Shown here: piece by piece, positions 8,850-17,699 of the stretch
Position numbering within the stretch: position 1 is the first letter of the stretch
Layout of the letters: every line of letters begins with the position of its first letter
DNA from: Bradyrhizobium sp. BR 10289
GTDB taxonomy: Bacteria > Pseudomonadota > Alphaproteobacteria > Rhizobiales > Xanthobacteraceae
Assembly (NCBI RefSeq): GCF_019455385.1
Contig: NZ_JACOFR010000025.1
Coordinates: 36,548-100,547 of the forward strand
DNA: 64,000 nt
Direction: 5' to 3'
Notes under the pieces: model-generated
Database searches by the model: none
Told to the model about the DNA's origin: nothing
The model's input: only the letters and a program-made list of their open reading frames with translations
Translations under genes and position numbers: made by a program

Positions 8850-9701
8850 TCACCACACCGCCGTCCCCTTCATCGTCGGCTGCCCCTCCGCATTCGCGGT
8901 CCACAGCTCCATGCCATCGGCGGTCTCGTTGGCGTTGACCGAGAACTCGGTCCCTTCGAACAGCGGCTGCACGCCGCGATAGGTAAACTTCTTCGGCGCC
9001 TTGCCGCCGCGCAACTTCGCCGCCATCTCGATGATCAGCGCGGCCTGCAGCGGGCCGTGGAAGATCAGGCCCGGATAGCCCTCGACCTTGGTGACATAGT
9101 CGCGGTCGTAATGGATGCGGTGGCCGTTGAAGGTCAGTGCGGAGTAGCGGAACAGCAGCACGGGATCGGACACGTGCGTCTCGCGATGCTGCGCCTGCGG
9201 GGGCGGAGGCGGGGCCTTGGCGCCCGCTGGCGCGCCGCTCGTGACGTCGCGATAGACGATGTCCTGCCGCTCGCGGATGGCAATGCCGCGCGGCGATGTC
9301 ACGGTATGTTCGACCGAGACGAAGCACAGCGTGCCGGTCGAGCCGGTCTTGACCTGGACGTCGGCGATGCGCGAGGTCCGCGTCGATTCATCGCCGACCT
9401 GAAGCGGCTGCAGGAACTCGATGTCGCCGCCGGCCCACATCCGGCGCGGCAGCGGCACCGGCGGCAGGAAGCCACCGCGGGTCGGGTGGCCGTCGGGCCC
9501 GAGCATCGACATCGGAAACACCGGCTGCGCCAAGCACCAATGCACCGTGAACGGCGCGGCATCGCCCGTCTTCGGCTCGCCGACCTCCTGGAACAGCGTC
9601 GCGCGCAGACCCTTCACGAGCTGCGCGGTGACGATGTCGGCGGCCTCCGTGCTGCGGCCGATCCATTGCCGCAAATGATCGATGTCGAGCTTCTCGGTCA
9701 T
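8850..9701 (-). CDS. MaoC-family (FAS1-like) enoyl/mesaconyl-CoA hydratase
   Basis: A 283-residue double hot-dog protein. The N-terminal half is the FAS1-like dehydratase domain and the C-terminal half holds FRYSALTFNGHRIHYDRDYV, the MaoC hydratase motif with the Asp/His pair, then YPGLIFHGPLQAALI. This architecture is that of mesaconyl-C4-CoA and itaconyl-CoA hydratases. It is 14 bases downstream of the CoA-transferase gene. By family it adds water to an unsaturated CoA ester made by the dehydrogenase of the same operon. Confidence 0.75.
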   Translation of the reverse strand: MTEKLDIDHLRQWIGRSTEAADIVTAQLVKGLRATLFQEVGEPKTGDAAPFTVHWCLAQPVFPMSMLGPDGHPTRGGFLPPVPLPRRMWAGGDIEFLQPLQVGDESTRTSRIADVQVKTGSTGTLCFVSVEHTVTSPRGIAIRERQDIVYRDVTSGAPAGAKAPPPPPQAQHRETHVSDPVLLFRYSALTFNGHRIHYDRDYVTKVEGYPGLIFHGPLQAALIIEMAAKLRGGKAPKKFTYRGVQPLFEGTEFSVNANETADGMELWTANAEGQPTMKGTAVW

Positions 9702-9715
9702 GATGCCTCGCTCTG

Positions 9716-10816
9716 TTACTTCTTCGCTGGCTTTTCGCCGATCGCCGGTACCGGGCCGTAAGTGCGGGGCTCGCCGACGATGATCGGCGCCGGCGCGGGA
9801 TAGCTGACGCGCCCGTTCGGCGTATCGACCTCGATGCGGCGCAGATGCGGATGGTTGGTGAGGTCGGCCATGGTGTTGACCTCGGCGAAGGCGATGTCGG
9901 CGTCCGACAGCCGCTTCAAGAGCTCATCGCGCGTCATCTTGCCGAAAATGTTCGCCACCGTGGTGTCAGTGAAATCGCGATTACGCACGCGTTCGACCAT
10001 ATTGGCGACGCGAGGATCGGCAGGCAGGTCGGGCTTGTCAAGCACCTTCGCGCACAGCGTCTTCCACTCGCGCTCGCTCTGGATCGAGATCAGAATGTCC
10101 TTGCCGTCCTTCGAGGTGAACACGCCGTAGGGCGCGATGGAGGGATGCCGCAGGCCCATGCGCTTGGGCGGATTGCCGGCCTCGGCGTTGAGCAGCGGCA
10201 CGGTACACCAGTCCGCCATCACGTCGAACATGGAGATGCGGATGTCACAGCCCTTGCCGGTGCGCCCGCGCCCGATCAGTGCTTCCAGGATCGCCGCATG
10301 TGCGGTCGCGCCGGTGGCGACATCGACGATCGACATGCCGACGCGCGAGGCGCCGTCAGGATTGCCGGTGATCGAGGCAAGCCCGCTCTCGGCCTGGATC
10401 AGGAGGTCATAGGCCTTGCGATGCGCGTAGGGGCCCTCGTCGCCATAGCCGGTGATCGTGCACGAGATCAGCCTCGGATAATCCTTCAGCAGCCGTTCGC
10501 GCGAAAAGCCGAGCTTGTCCATCGAGCCCGGTTTGAGATTCTGGATCAGCACATCGGCGCTCGCGATCAGCTTTTCGAGCTCGGCGCAGCCTTCCTTGGT
10601 GGCGAGATCGACCACGGCCGATTGCTTGCCGCGGTTGAGCCAGACGAAATAGCTGCTCTGCCCTTTGGCCGCGGCATCATAGCCGCGGGCGAAATCGCCC
10701 TCGGGCCGCTCGATCTTGATCACCTCCGCGCCGGCGTCGGCCAGCCGCGAGGAGCAGAATGGCGCCGCCACTGCCTGCTCGACCGCAATCACCCTAATCC
10801 CGTCAAGTGCTCCCAT
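9716..10816 (-). CDS. CaiB/BaiF family class III CoA-transferase
   Basis: A 366-residue class III CoA-transferase. It starts with the standard LDGIRVIAVEQAVAAPFCSSRLADAGAEVIKIE segment, has the WLNRGKQS block, and carries the likely catalytic Asp in YDLLIQAESGLAS. These enzymes move CoA from a donor (often succinyl-CoA) to a carboxylic acid through a mixed anhydride on that Asp. Only nine bases separate it from the upstream acyl-CoA dehydrogenase gene. In this operon it probably activates the growth substrate. Donor and acceptor acids are not determinable. Confidence 0.8.
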   Translation of the reverse strand: MGALDGIRVIAVEQAVAAPFCSSRLADAGAEVIKIERPEGDFARGYDAAAKGQSSYFVWLNRGKQSAVVDLATKEGCAELEKLIASADVLIQNLKPGSMDKLGFSRERLLKDYPRLISCTITGYGDEGPYAHRKAYDLLIQAESGLASITGNPDGASRVGMSIVDVATGATAHAAILEALIGRGRTGKGCDIRISMFDVMADWCTVPLLNAEAGNPPKRMGLRHPSIAPYGVFTSKDGKDILISIQSEREWKTLCAKVLDKPDLPADPRVANMVERVRNRDFTDTTVANIFGKMTRDELLKRLSDADIAFAEVNTMADLTNHPHLRRIEVDTPNGRVSYPAPAPIIVGEPRTYGPVPAIGEKPAKK

Positions 10817-10825
10817 TGCGTGACC

Positions 10826-11995
10826 TCAGTACGAGCGGGGCATGCCGAGCACATGCTCGGCGACAAAGGACAGCACGAGATTGGTCGAGATCGGCGCGAC
10901 CTGATACAGTCGCGTCTCGCGGAATTTGCGCTCGACGTCGTATTCCTCGGCAAATCCAAAACCGCCATGGGTCTGGATGCAGGCGTTCGCCGCTTCCCAC
11001 GACGCATCCGCCGCCAGCATCTTGGCCATGTTGGCCTCGGCGCCGCAGTCGAGCCCGGCCTCGTATTTGCGCGTCGCTTCCTTCACCATCAGCTCGGCCG
11101 CGCGCATCGAGGCGTAGGCCTTGGCGATCGGGAACTGGATGCCCTGGTTCTGGCCGATCGGCCGGCCGAAAACGCTGCGCTCTTTGGCGTAGTTGGTCGC
11201 TTTCGCAATGAACCATTTGGCGTCGCCGATGCATTCGGCCGCGATCAGGATGCGCTCGGCGTTCATGCCGGAGAGGATGTAGCGAAAACCCTTGCCTTCC
11301 TCGCCGATCAGGTTCTCGGCGGGCACCTTCATGTCGGTAAAGAACACTTCCGTGGTGGCGTGGTTCATCATGGTGCGGATCGGGCGGATCTCGAGGCCAT
11401 TGTTCCTGGCCTCGCGCATGTCGACGATGAACACGGAGAGGCCATCGGTGCGCTTCTTGACCTGCTCCTTCGGCGTGGTGCGCGCCAGCAGCACCATCAA
11501 ATCGGAATGCTCGGCGCGGCTGGTCCAGATCTTCTGACCGTTGACGATGTAGCCGTCGTTGCCGTCCTTGCGTGCGAAGGTCTTCAGCGAGGAGGTGTCG
11601 GTGCCACTGGTCGGCTCGGTCACGCCGAAGGCCTGCAGCCGCAATTCGCCGCTCGCGATCTTCGGCAGGTACTTTGCCTTCTGCTCGTCATTGCCGTGCC
11701 TGAGCACGGTGCCCATCGTGTACATCTGGGCATGGCAGCCGCCCCCGTTGCAGCCGGCGCGCTGGATCTCTTCCAGGATCGCCGCGGCAGCGGACAACTT
11801 CAGCCCGGCGCCACCATATTCCTCGGGGATCAGCACCGAGAGATAGCCGGCCTCGGTCAGCGCATCGACGAACGCCTTGGGGTAGGCCATCTCGCGGTCG
11901 AGCTTGCGCCAGTATTCGCCGGGAAACTGCGCGCACAGCTTTGCGACGGCTTCGCGGATGTCGGCGTGATCCTCAAGATGGTGGTCTTCACTCAT
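10826..11995 (-). CDS. Acyl-CoA dehydrogenase
   Basis: A 389-residue flavoprotein with the family blocks in order: IPEEYGGAG, QAFGVTEPTSGTDTSSL (FAD contact), VNGQKIWTSRAEHSD, the RSVFGRPIGQNQGIQFPIA signature, and the C-terminal QTHGGFGFAEEYDVERKFRETR. It oxidises an acyl-CoA to the 2,3-enoyl-CoA and passes electrons to ETF. First gene of a four-gene minus-strand operon (then CoA-transferase, MaoC, ThDP decarboxylase) and divergent from a LysR gene, which most likely regulates it. Confidence 0.85.
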   Translation of the reverse strand: MSEDHHLEDHADIREAVAKLCAQFPGEYWRKLDREMAYPKAFVDALTEAGYLSVLIPEEYGGAGLKLSAAAAILEEIQRAGCNGGGCHAQMYTMGTVLRHGNDEQKAKYLPKIASGELRLQAFGVTEPTSGTDTSSLKTFARKDGNDGYIVNGQKIWTSRAEHSDLMVLLARTTPKEQVKKRTDGLSVFIVDMREARNNGLEIRPIRTMMNHATTEVFFTDMKVPAENLIGEEGKGFRYILSGMNAERILIAAECIGDAKWFIAKATNYAKERSVFGRPIGQNQGIQFPIAKAYASMRAAELMVKEATRKYEAGLDCGAEANMAKMLAADASWEAANACIQTHGGFGFAEEYDVERKFRETRLYQVAPISTNLVLSFVAEHVLGMPRSY

Positions 11996-12119
11996 GGCGT
12001 TTCCTGTTTGGTGCGGCAGTCAAGATAACGCCGGCCATCCTCTGGCGTTGTGAAAACATCGCCAGCCCCCTATGCTCATTTGCTATAGCGTATGAAGTAG
12101 CCTTCCAGGATTGGCAAGC

Positions 12120-13040
12120 GTGGATTTCCGGCAGCTCAGGACCTTCAGTTGCGTGGCGGAGCTCGGCAGCCTCTCCAAGGCCTCCGACACGTTGCGCGTG
12201 GCGCAGCCGGCGCTGTCCCGGCAGATCAAGCTCTTGGAACACGAACTGCGCGTCGAACTGTTCACCCGCAACGGCCGCGGCATGGTGCTGACCGAGGCCG
12301 GCCGGCTGCTGCTCGCGCGCACCTCCGGCATCGTGCGGCAGATCGACCAGATCCGCGACGACATCCAGTCGGCGAAGGGGCCGCCGGCGGGCCAGGTCGT
12401 GCTGGGCCTCGTTCCGACCGTGAGCTGCGTGCTGTCGGCGCGCTTTGCCCGGCGCTGCGTGGAAAAGTTTCCCGGCATCTCGCTGCGCATCGTCGAGAGC
12501 TACAGCGGTCATCTGGTCGAATGGCTGCATCGCGGCGAGATGGACCTCGCCATCCTGTACGGCCGCTCGGCTGATCTGCATCTCAACGTCGAGAGCCTCG
12601 GCCGCGACAACATCGTCGCCGTCGGCCCGCGCGGCTGCGGCCTTGCCCGCAAGAAGAGTGTCGATGTCGGCTGGCTGCTGCGGCAGCGCCTGGTGCTGCC
12701 CAGTCATTCCCACGGCCTCCGTGCGCTGATCGAGCACGCGGCAGCCCAACGCAAGATCAAGCTCAACGTCCAGCTGGAAGCGGATTCGTTCCGGGTGCTG
12801 ACTAGCCTGGTCGAGGAAGGCCTCGGCTTTGCGCTGCTGCCGCCGTCGTCGGTCCACGGCGAGGTGGCGGACGGGCGGCTGGAAACAACGGCTGTCTCCA
12901 AGCCGATGACCCGCGAGCTCATTTTCGCCTCTCCAATCGATCGACCGGCCTCCACGGCCTCGCTGGCCATCACCGCCCTGTTGCGCGACGAAGTCGCCGC
13001 CTGCCGCAGGGAAGGCGTGTGGGACATCAAGTTGAGTTGA
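12120..13040 (+). CDS. LysR family transcriptional regulator
   Basis: A 306-residue LysR protein. The N-terminal HTH is VDFRQLRTFSCVAELGSLSKASDTLRVAQPALSRQIKLLEHEL; residues from about 90 form the periplasmic-binding-like effector domain. The GTG at 12120 is preceded by AGGA at a nine-base spacing; the in-frame TTG at 12111 has none. It is divergent from the acyl-CoA dehydrogenase operon with about 120 bases between start codons, the standard arrangement for a LysR activator of that operon. The effector would be expected to be the acid or CoA intermediate. Confidence 0.85.
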   Translation: MDFRQLRTFSCVAELGSLSKASDTLRVAQPALSRQIKLLEHELRVELFTRNGRGMVLTEAGRLLLARTSGIVRQIDQIRDDIQSAKGPPAGQVVLGLVPTVSCVLSARFARRCVEKFPGISLRIVESYSGHLVEWLHRGEMDLAILYGRSADLHLNVESLGRDNIVAVGPRGCGLARKKSVDVGWLLRQRLVLPSHSHGLRALIEHAAAQRKIKLNVQLEADSFRVLTSLVEEGLGFALLPPSSVHGEVADGRLETTAVSKPMTRELIFASPIDRPASTASLAITALLRDEVAACRREGVWDIKLS

Positions 13041-13051
13041 CCCCTTCTTCG

Positions 13052-13190
13052 CCTCTCCCCGCTTGCGGGGAGAGGCCGGAATTTGCGCAGCAAATTCCGG
13101 GTGAGGGGGAGTCTCCGCGCGTCCAACTGTCACCGTCCCCGGGGAGACTCCCCCTCACCCCAACCCTCTCCCCGCAAGCGGGGCGAGGGA
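13052..13190. repeat. Intergenic inverted repeat (family R1)
   Basis: Left arm CCTCTCCCCGCTTGCGGGGAG and right arm CCCTCTCCCCGCAAGCGGGG with GGTGAGGGGGAG / CTCCCCCTCACC inside, a nested palindrome downstream of the LysR gene. No coding content. Confidence 0.75.
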
Positions 13191-13339
13191 GCGCAGCGAC
13201 GTCTTGGAGATGGTTTAGGACACAAGCTTGCAACCGGCCCTTCGCATATTGAGCGAACTGTCATGCCGGAATTTTATAGCTGGGCAGGGGCGCTGCACTC
13301 GCGATGACGGTGTGGAGGCGGCGGGCGCTTATCTCTCCC

Positions 13340-13485
13340 CGTCATCCTGAGGTGCGCGCTCTGCGGCGCATCGCGCCGCGGAGCGGGCCTCGAAGGACGA
13401 CGGCCCGGCTGCATCGGGGCCATACATCCTTCGAGGCTCCCCATGGGCCGCGTTGCGTCCCATGGCTCGCACCTCAGGATGACGG
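13340..13485. repeat. Intergenic inverted repeat (family R2)
   Basis: Bounded by CGTCATCCTGAGGTGCG and CGCACCTCAGGATGACGG, with inner GGCCTCGAAGGA / TCCTTCGAGGCT arms. A second copy is at 23528-23660. Together with R1 and R3 this fills the gap 13041-13554, which has no gene. Confidence 0.75.
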
Positions 13486-13514
13486 TCGGAGATTCGAGCG
13501 CGCTGCTCCACCCT

Positions 13515-13543
13515 CGTCATTGCGAGCGTAGCTCGCAATGACG
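13515..13543. repeat. Short palindrome CGTCATTGCGAG (family R3)
   Basis: CGTCATTGCGAGC and GCTCGCAATGACG flank a central GTA. A shorter copy of the same palindrome is at 19477-19496 and a degenerate one at about 33836. Confidence 0.65.
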
Positions 13544-13554
13544 GCGGAGAGAGC

Positions 13555-14829
13555 TCAGGCCGGAATCCTCACCGGCAGCGACTCATAGCCCTTGATGAAG
13601 CTCGAATAGATTCGCTTCGGCTCGCCGACCACCTCGATGCGGTCGAAGCGCTTCAGCATCTCTTCCCAGACGATCCGCAGTTGCAGCTCGGCGAGGCGCA
13701 TGCCGACGCAGCGGTGGATGCCGAAGCCGAAGGAGAGGTGGGTGCGCGGCCGCGGGCGGTCGATGATGAAGTCGTTCGGCCTCTCGAACATCTCCTCGTC
13801 GCGGTTGCCGGAGACGTACCACATCACAACGCGGTCACCTTTCTTGATCTGCTTGCCGCCGATCTCGGTATTCTCCAGCGCGGTGCGGCGCATATGCGCC
13901 AAAGGGGTCTGCCAGCGGATCACCTCCGGCACCATGGAATCGATCAGCTCCGGATTGGCGCGGAGCTTGTCGAACTGGTCCGGGTTCTCGCTCAGCGCCA
14001 GCACCGAGCCGCTCATGGTGTTGCGCGTAGTGTCGTTGCCGCCGACGATGAGCAGGATGATGTTGCCCATGAGGTTGTCGGGATCCATGTAGCGCGTCGC
14101 CGGGTTGTGCGCCATCAGCGACAGCAAATCGTTACGCGGCTCGGAATTGACGCGCTCATTCCACAGCTTGGACATGTAAGCGTAGCACTCGTCCATCTCG
14201 CGGCGGCGCTCTTCGGCCGAAGCGACGATGCCGCTCTTGGGCAGCGCGGTCGAGACGTCGGACCAGCGCGTCAGCTTCCGCCGCTCCTCCCAGGGGAAGT
14301 CGAACAGGGTCGCCAGCATCTGCGTCGTCAGCTCGATCGAAACGCGCTCGACGAAGTTGAAGGTCTCGTTGCGCGGCAGATTGTCGAGCACGGTCTGCGA
14401 GCGCTGCCGGATCAGCTTTGCGAGCTCGTCCAGATGCTGAGGGGTGAACATCGGCGATACCGTCTTGCGTTGCGCCGAATGCCTGGGCTGGTCCATCGCG
14501 ATGAAGCTCGGCCAGTCATAGCCCTCCGGCACGTCGCGGATCGCGATGCCGCCGAGCGTCGAGTCCGAGGAGAAGATGCCGTGGTTGGTGTCGACATGCA
14601 TGATGTCGTTGTATTTCACCACCGACCAGTACGGCGCGATCGGGGCGTTGGTGCAGTAATGCACCGGCTCTTCCTTGCGCAGCCGCTCGAACCACGGCCA
14701 CAGCGTGTCATCCTGGAACAGCCTGGGCGCGCCGGGATGGAATTGTGAAAGCGGCGTCGCATAGGCCTCCTCGCGGGCCCTGCGCATGCGTTCGGCCTTG
14801 TCCACTTTCACCGGCGCTTGGATGTTCAT
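13555..14829 (-). CDS. Cytochrome P450, CYP153-like (copy 1)
   Basis: A 424-residue soluble P450. I-helix motif VGGNDTTRNTMSGS, ExxR-type EVIRWQTPLAHMRRTA, the CYP153-like VVMWYVSGNRDEEMFERP block, and the heme ligand C374 in FGFGIHRCVGMRLAELQ. CYP153 enzymes are class I, ferredoxin-dependent hydroxylases of alkanes, fatty acids or alicyclics; no ferredoxin or reductase gene is adjacent. Start ATG with GGAG upstream. It follows copy 2 on the same strand with an R1 repeat between them and shares much of its length with it, so this is a tandem duplication. Confidence 0.8.
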   Translation of the reverse strand: MNIQAPVKVDKAERMRRAREEAYATPLSQFHPGAPRLFQDDTLWPWFERLRKEEPVHYCTNAPIAPYWSVVKYNDIMHVDTNHGIFSSDSTLGGIAIRDVPEGYDWPSFIAMDQPRHSAQRKTVSPMFTPQHLDELAKLIRQRSQTVLDNLPRNETFNFVERVSIELTTQMLATLFDFPWEERRKLTRWSDVSTALPKSGIVASAEERRREMDECYAYMSKLWNERVNSEPRNDLLSLMAHNPATRYMDPDNLMGNIILLIVGGNDTTRNTMSGSVLALSENPDQFDKLRANPELIDSMVPEVIRWQTPLAHMRRTALENTEIGGKQIKKGDRVVMWYVSGNRDEEMFERPNDFIIDRPRPRTHLSFGFGIHRCVGMRLAELQLRIVWEEMLKRFDRIEVVGEPKRIYSSFIKGYESLPVRIPA

Positions 14830-14854
14830 GGTGGTGGCTCCAGTTGGTTACTAA

Positions 14855-14970
14855 CCTCTCCCGCTTGCGGGAGAGTTCGCGCGTAGCGCGGGTGAGGGTT
14901 CTTTCCTCTTGGGGATTGTCCCGTCGCGGAGAGACCCTCTCCCCGGCCCTCTCCCGCAAGCGGGAGAGGG
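14855..14970. repeat. Intergenic inverted repeat (family R1)
   Basis: CCTCTCCCGCTTGCGGGAGAG at the left and CTCTCCCGCAAGCGGGAGAG at the right with GGGTGAGGGTTCTTTCCTC between. Nearly identical to the copy at 24566-24680. It separates the two P450 genes. Confidence 0.8.
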
Positions 14971-14982
14971 AGTCTCCTCAGA

Positions 14983-16248
14983 TCACGCCGCAATCTTCAC
15001 CGGCAACGTCTCAAGACCCTTCACGAAACTCGAATAGACCCGTTTGGGTTCGCCGACCACGTCAATATGGTCGAACCGCTTGAGGATCTCCTCCCAAATA
15101 ATCTTGAGCTGGAGTTCAGCAAGCCGCAAGCCGACGCAGCGGTGGATGCCGAAGCCGAATGACAGGTGCGTGCGCGGGCGGGCGCGGTCGATGACGAAAT
15201 CGTAAGGATTCTCGATCGCCTCCTCGTCGCGGTTGCCCGAGACGTACCACATCACGACCTTGTCACCTTTCTTGATCTGCTTTCCCCGAAACTCGAAATC
15301 GGCCAGTGCGGTGCGGCGCATATGCGCCAGCGGCGTCTGCCAGCGGATCACTTCCGGCACGAAGCTGTCGAGCAGCGCGGGGTTCTCGCGCAGCTTGCGG
15401 TATTGCTCGGGATGCTGGCTCAGTGCGTAGATTGATCCCGACATCGTGTTGCGGGTGGTGTCGTTACCGCCGACGATCAAAAGGATGAGATTGCCGAGGA
15501 AGTTCTTCGCATCCATGTCGCGCGTGGCGGCGCCGTGCGCCATCATCGAAAGCAGGTCGCTCTTCGGCGGCTGCTCGGCACGTTCCTTCCAGAGGCGCGC
15601 GAAGTATGCCGCGCATTCCCCGAGTTCGGCCATCCGTTCCTCGTCGGTGGCGACGAGGCCGTCGGGGCCGGGAATGGTGGTGGCGATGTCGGACCAGCGC
15701 GTCAGCTTGCGGCGATCCTCCCACGGAAAGTCGAACAGCACGGCGAGCATCTGCGTGGTCAGCTCGATCGAAACCTGGTCGACCCAGTCGAACACCTCGC
15801 CGCGGGGCAGGTTGTCCAGGCACTCGGCCGAGCGCTTGCGGATGTTGATAGCGAGATTGTCCAGATGCGTCGGCGTGAACATCGGCGCCACGGTCTTGCG
15901 CTGGGCGGCATGCCGTGGCGGGTCCATCGAGATGAAGCTCTCGCGGCGCAGATCCGGATCGATGTCGCGGATGGTGATGCCGCCGAGCGCGGAGGCCGAG
16001 GAGAACACCGCGTGGTTGGTCTCGATCTCCATGATGTCGTTGTAGCGCGTCACCGACCAATACGGCCCGAACATCGAGTCCTTGCAATAATGCACGGGAT
16101 CTTCGCGGCGCAGGCGATCAAAATAGGGCCAGAACGTATCGGTCCTGAACAATTCGGGATCGCCGGGATCGAACTGCTCCAGCGGAAGTGATGATGCGCG
16201 CTTGCGCAATGCGTCGAGCTTGGCCGCGCTCTCGATGGTCCCGTGCAT
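14983..16248 (-). CDS. Cytochrome P450, CYP153-like (copy 2)
   Basis: A 421-residue P450 with the same features as its downstream neighbour: FDFPWEDRRKLTRWSD, VGGNDTTRNTMSGS in the I-helix, EVIRWQTPLAHMRRTA, VVMWYVSGNRDEEA and heme ligand C371 in FGFGIHRCVGLRLAELQ. The start is the ATG at 16248 preceded by AGGGAGAA; a longer frame to 16317 lacks a ribosome site. The upstream 300-base gap presumably carries the promoter for both P450s. The substrate is probably an alkyl or alicyclic compound by family analogy only. Confidence 0.8.
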   Translation of the reverse strand: MHGTIESAAKLDALRKRASSLPLEQFDPGDPELFRTDTFWPYFDRLRREDPVHYCKDSMFGPYWSVTRYNDIMEIETNHAVFSSASALGGITIRDIDPDLRRESFISMDPPRHAAQRKTVAPMFTPTHLDNLAINIRKRSAECLDNLPRGEVFDWVDQVSIELTTQMLAVLFDFPWEDRRKLTRWSDIATTIPGPDGLVATDEERMAELGECAAYFARLWKERAEQPPKSDLLSMMAHGAATRDMDAKNFLGNLILLIVGGNDTTRNTMSGSIYALSQHPEQYRKLRENPALLDSFVPEVIRWQTPLAHMRRTALADFEFRGKQIKKGDKVVMWYVSGNRDEEAIENPYDFVIDRARPRTHLSFGFGIHRCVGLRLAELQLKIIWEEILKRFDHIDVVGEPKRVYSSFVKGLETLPVKIAA

Positions 16249-16553
16249 GACCGTTCTCCCTGGCGTTTCCCCCGCGCGCGTTTTTATGAATTCTGCGCTG
16301 CGGTATTTGATTTGCAATTACAACCCGTTGTCTGCGCCGGAGCAAGGGCGAGTTTTGCCACATCCAACCTTTGCGCGAGGGTCGACGAATCCTCACGCGG
16401 ATCCGTCAACGTGACCCTCCGCACGCCGCTCGCTCTGGAATCATGCCAGAAATCGCTCGAAATCGAGGTAAATCGAACCCGTCAATCTTGGGGATCGACT
16501 AACCTCTGATCTATAGTTTGATCGGATCAGGTCAGCATCCCGAGGTTGCCGCC
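16249..16553. other. Intergenic region between P450 and DUF898 genes
   Basis: About 305 bases with lower GC in the middle (around 16290-16330). It must hold the divergent promoters for the P450 pair and for the DUF898-M48 pair. No gene, repeat or clear operator could be identified. Confidence 0.4.
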
Positions 16554-17696
16554 GTGAACGACATGCAATGGGCCCCCATCGGCTCCGAACCCTTACCCCC
16601 GCCGCTGCCGCCGACGCGAGTCGATTTCACCGGCGACCGCTCCGTGTTCCGCAAAATGGTCACCAAGGGGGCCATGCTGGAACTGGTCACCTTCGGCTTC
16701 TACCGTTTCTGGATGGTCACCGACATCCGCCGTCATCTGTGGTCGAACACCGCGATCGACGGCGACGCCGCCGAATACACCGGACGGGCCAAGGAGCTTC
16801 TAATCGGCTTTCTGGTCGCGCTCGCGATCCTGGTGCCGATCTATCTCGCCTATTTCCTCGTCGGCATCGAGTTCGAACGCTGGCAGGGCTTCGCCTCGAC
16901 GCCGCTCTTCATCAGCTTCTACGCTTTCGGCCAGTTCGCGATCTTTCGCGCGCGGCGGTATCGCCTGACGCGCACGGTGTGGCGCGGCGTGCGGTTCTGG
17001 ATGGACGGCTCGGGCTGGGCCTATTCGGTCCGCGCCATGGCGTGGGGCCTGCTGGTGTTCCTCACGCTCGGCATCGCGCTGCCGTGGCGCGAGGCCTCGC
17101 TCGAACGCTACAAGATGCAGCATACCCATTACGGCGATCTGCGCGGTGACTTCGTGGGCGACGGCTGGGAGTTCTTCAAGCGCGGCTGGTGGCTGTGGCT
17201 GCTCAGCCCGGTCGCGGTGGTGATTTTTCCGCTCGCCCCGTTTGTCTATGCCGAGTTCAAGGCGCGTGAATGGCGCTGGTGGCTCGATGGCCTCCGCATC
17301 GGCGGCGTGAATGTCTCCTCGCAGCTACCACACAACGCGTTCTACGGCGTCTACTGGAAAGTGATCGGCTGGTGGATGTTGCTGAGCGTCCTGTTCGGGC
17401 TCTATATCGCCGGTGTCACCGGGCTTATCGCTGCGGCCGGCGTGGCGCCGACCGGACCCGACGCGTTCGCGCGGAGCATCCCGTTTCTGGTGGCGATGGT
17501 GATCGGTTATCTTGCCACGGTGCTTGCACTCAACGTCGTCATGCGGATGTATCTCCAGCACGATATCTGGGTGAAGGCGCTCGAAACGCTCGAAGTGCAC
17601 GACATCGGCGCGGCGGCGGACGTGCAGGGGCGCGGCGAACTCGCCAACGCACTCGGCGAAGGCTTTGCCGATGGACTCGATGTCGCAGGATTCTAG
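16554..17696 (+). CDS. DUF898 (YjgN-like) membrane protein
   Basis: A 380-residue protein with about six to seven transmembrane helices. It carries the DUF898 arrangement: an FTGDRSVFRKMVTKGAMLELVTFGFYRFWMVTDIRRHLW unit repeated in weaker form later (RYRLTRTVWRGVRFWMDGSGWAYSVRAMAWG). Function unknown. The GTG at 16554 has GAGG eight bases upstream; the upstream TTG at 16518 has none. Its stop is only three bases from the start of the M48 protease gene, so the two proteins are co-expressed, as is common for DUF898/M48 pairs. Confidence 0.75.
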   Translation: MNDMQWAPIGSEPLPPPLPPTRVDFTGDRSVFRKMVTKGAMLELVTFGFYRFWMVTDIRRHLWSNTAIDGDAAEYTGRAKELLIGFLVALAILVPIYLAYFLVGIEFERWQGFASTPLFISFYAFGQFAIFRARRYRLTRTVWRGVRFWMDGSGWAYSVRAMAWGLLVFLTLGIALPWREASLERYKMQHTHYGDLRGDFVGDGWEFFKRGWWLWLLSPVAVVIFPLAPFVYAEFKAREWRWWLDGLRIGGVNVSSQLPHNAFYGVYWKVIGWWMLLSVLFGLYIAGVTGLIAAAGVAPTGPDAFARSIPFLVAMVIGYLATVLALNVVMRMYLQHDIWVKALETLEVHDIGAAADVQGRGELANALGEGFADGLDVAGF

Positions 17697-17699
17697 GTC

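Noticed and set aside
9845..12028. 727-codon plus frame opposite the CoA-transferase/dehydrogenase genes
   Set aside because: Antisense shadow of two well-supported genes in high-GC DNA; no ribosome site and no family resemblance.
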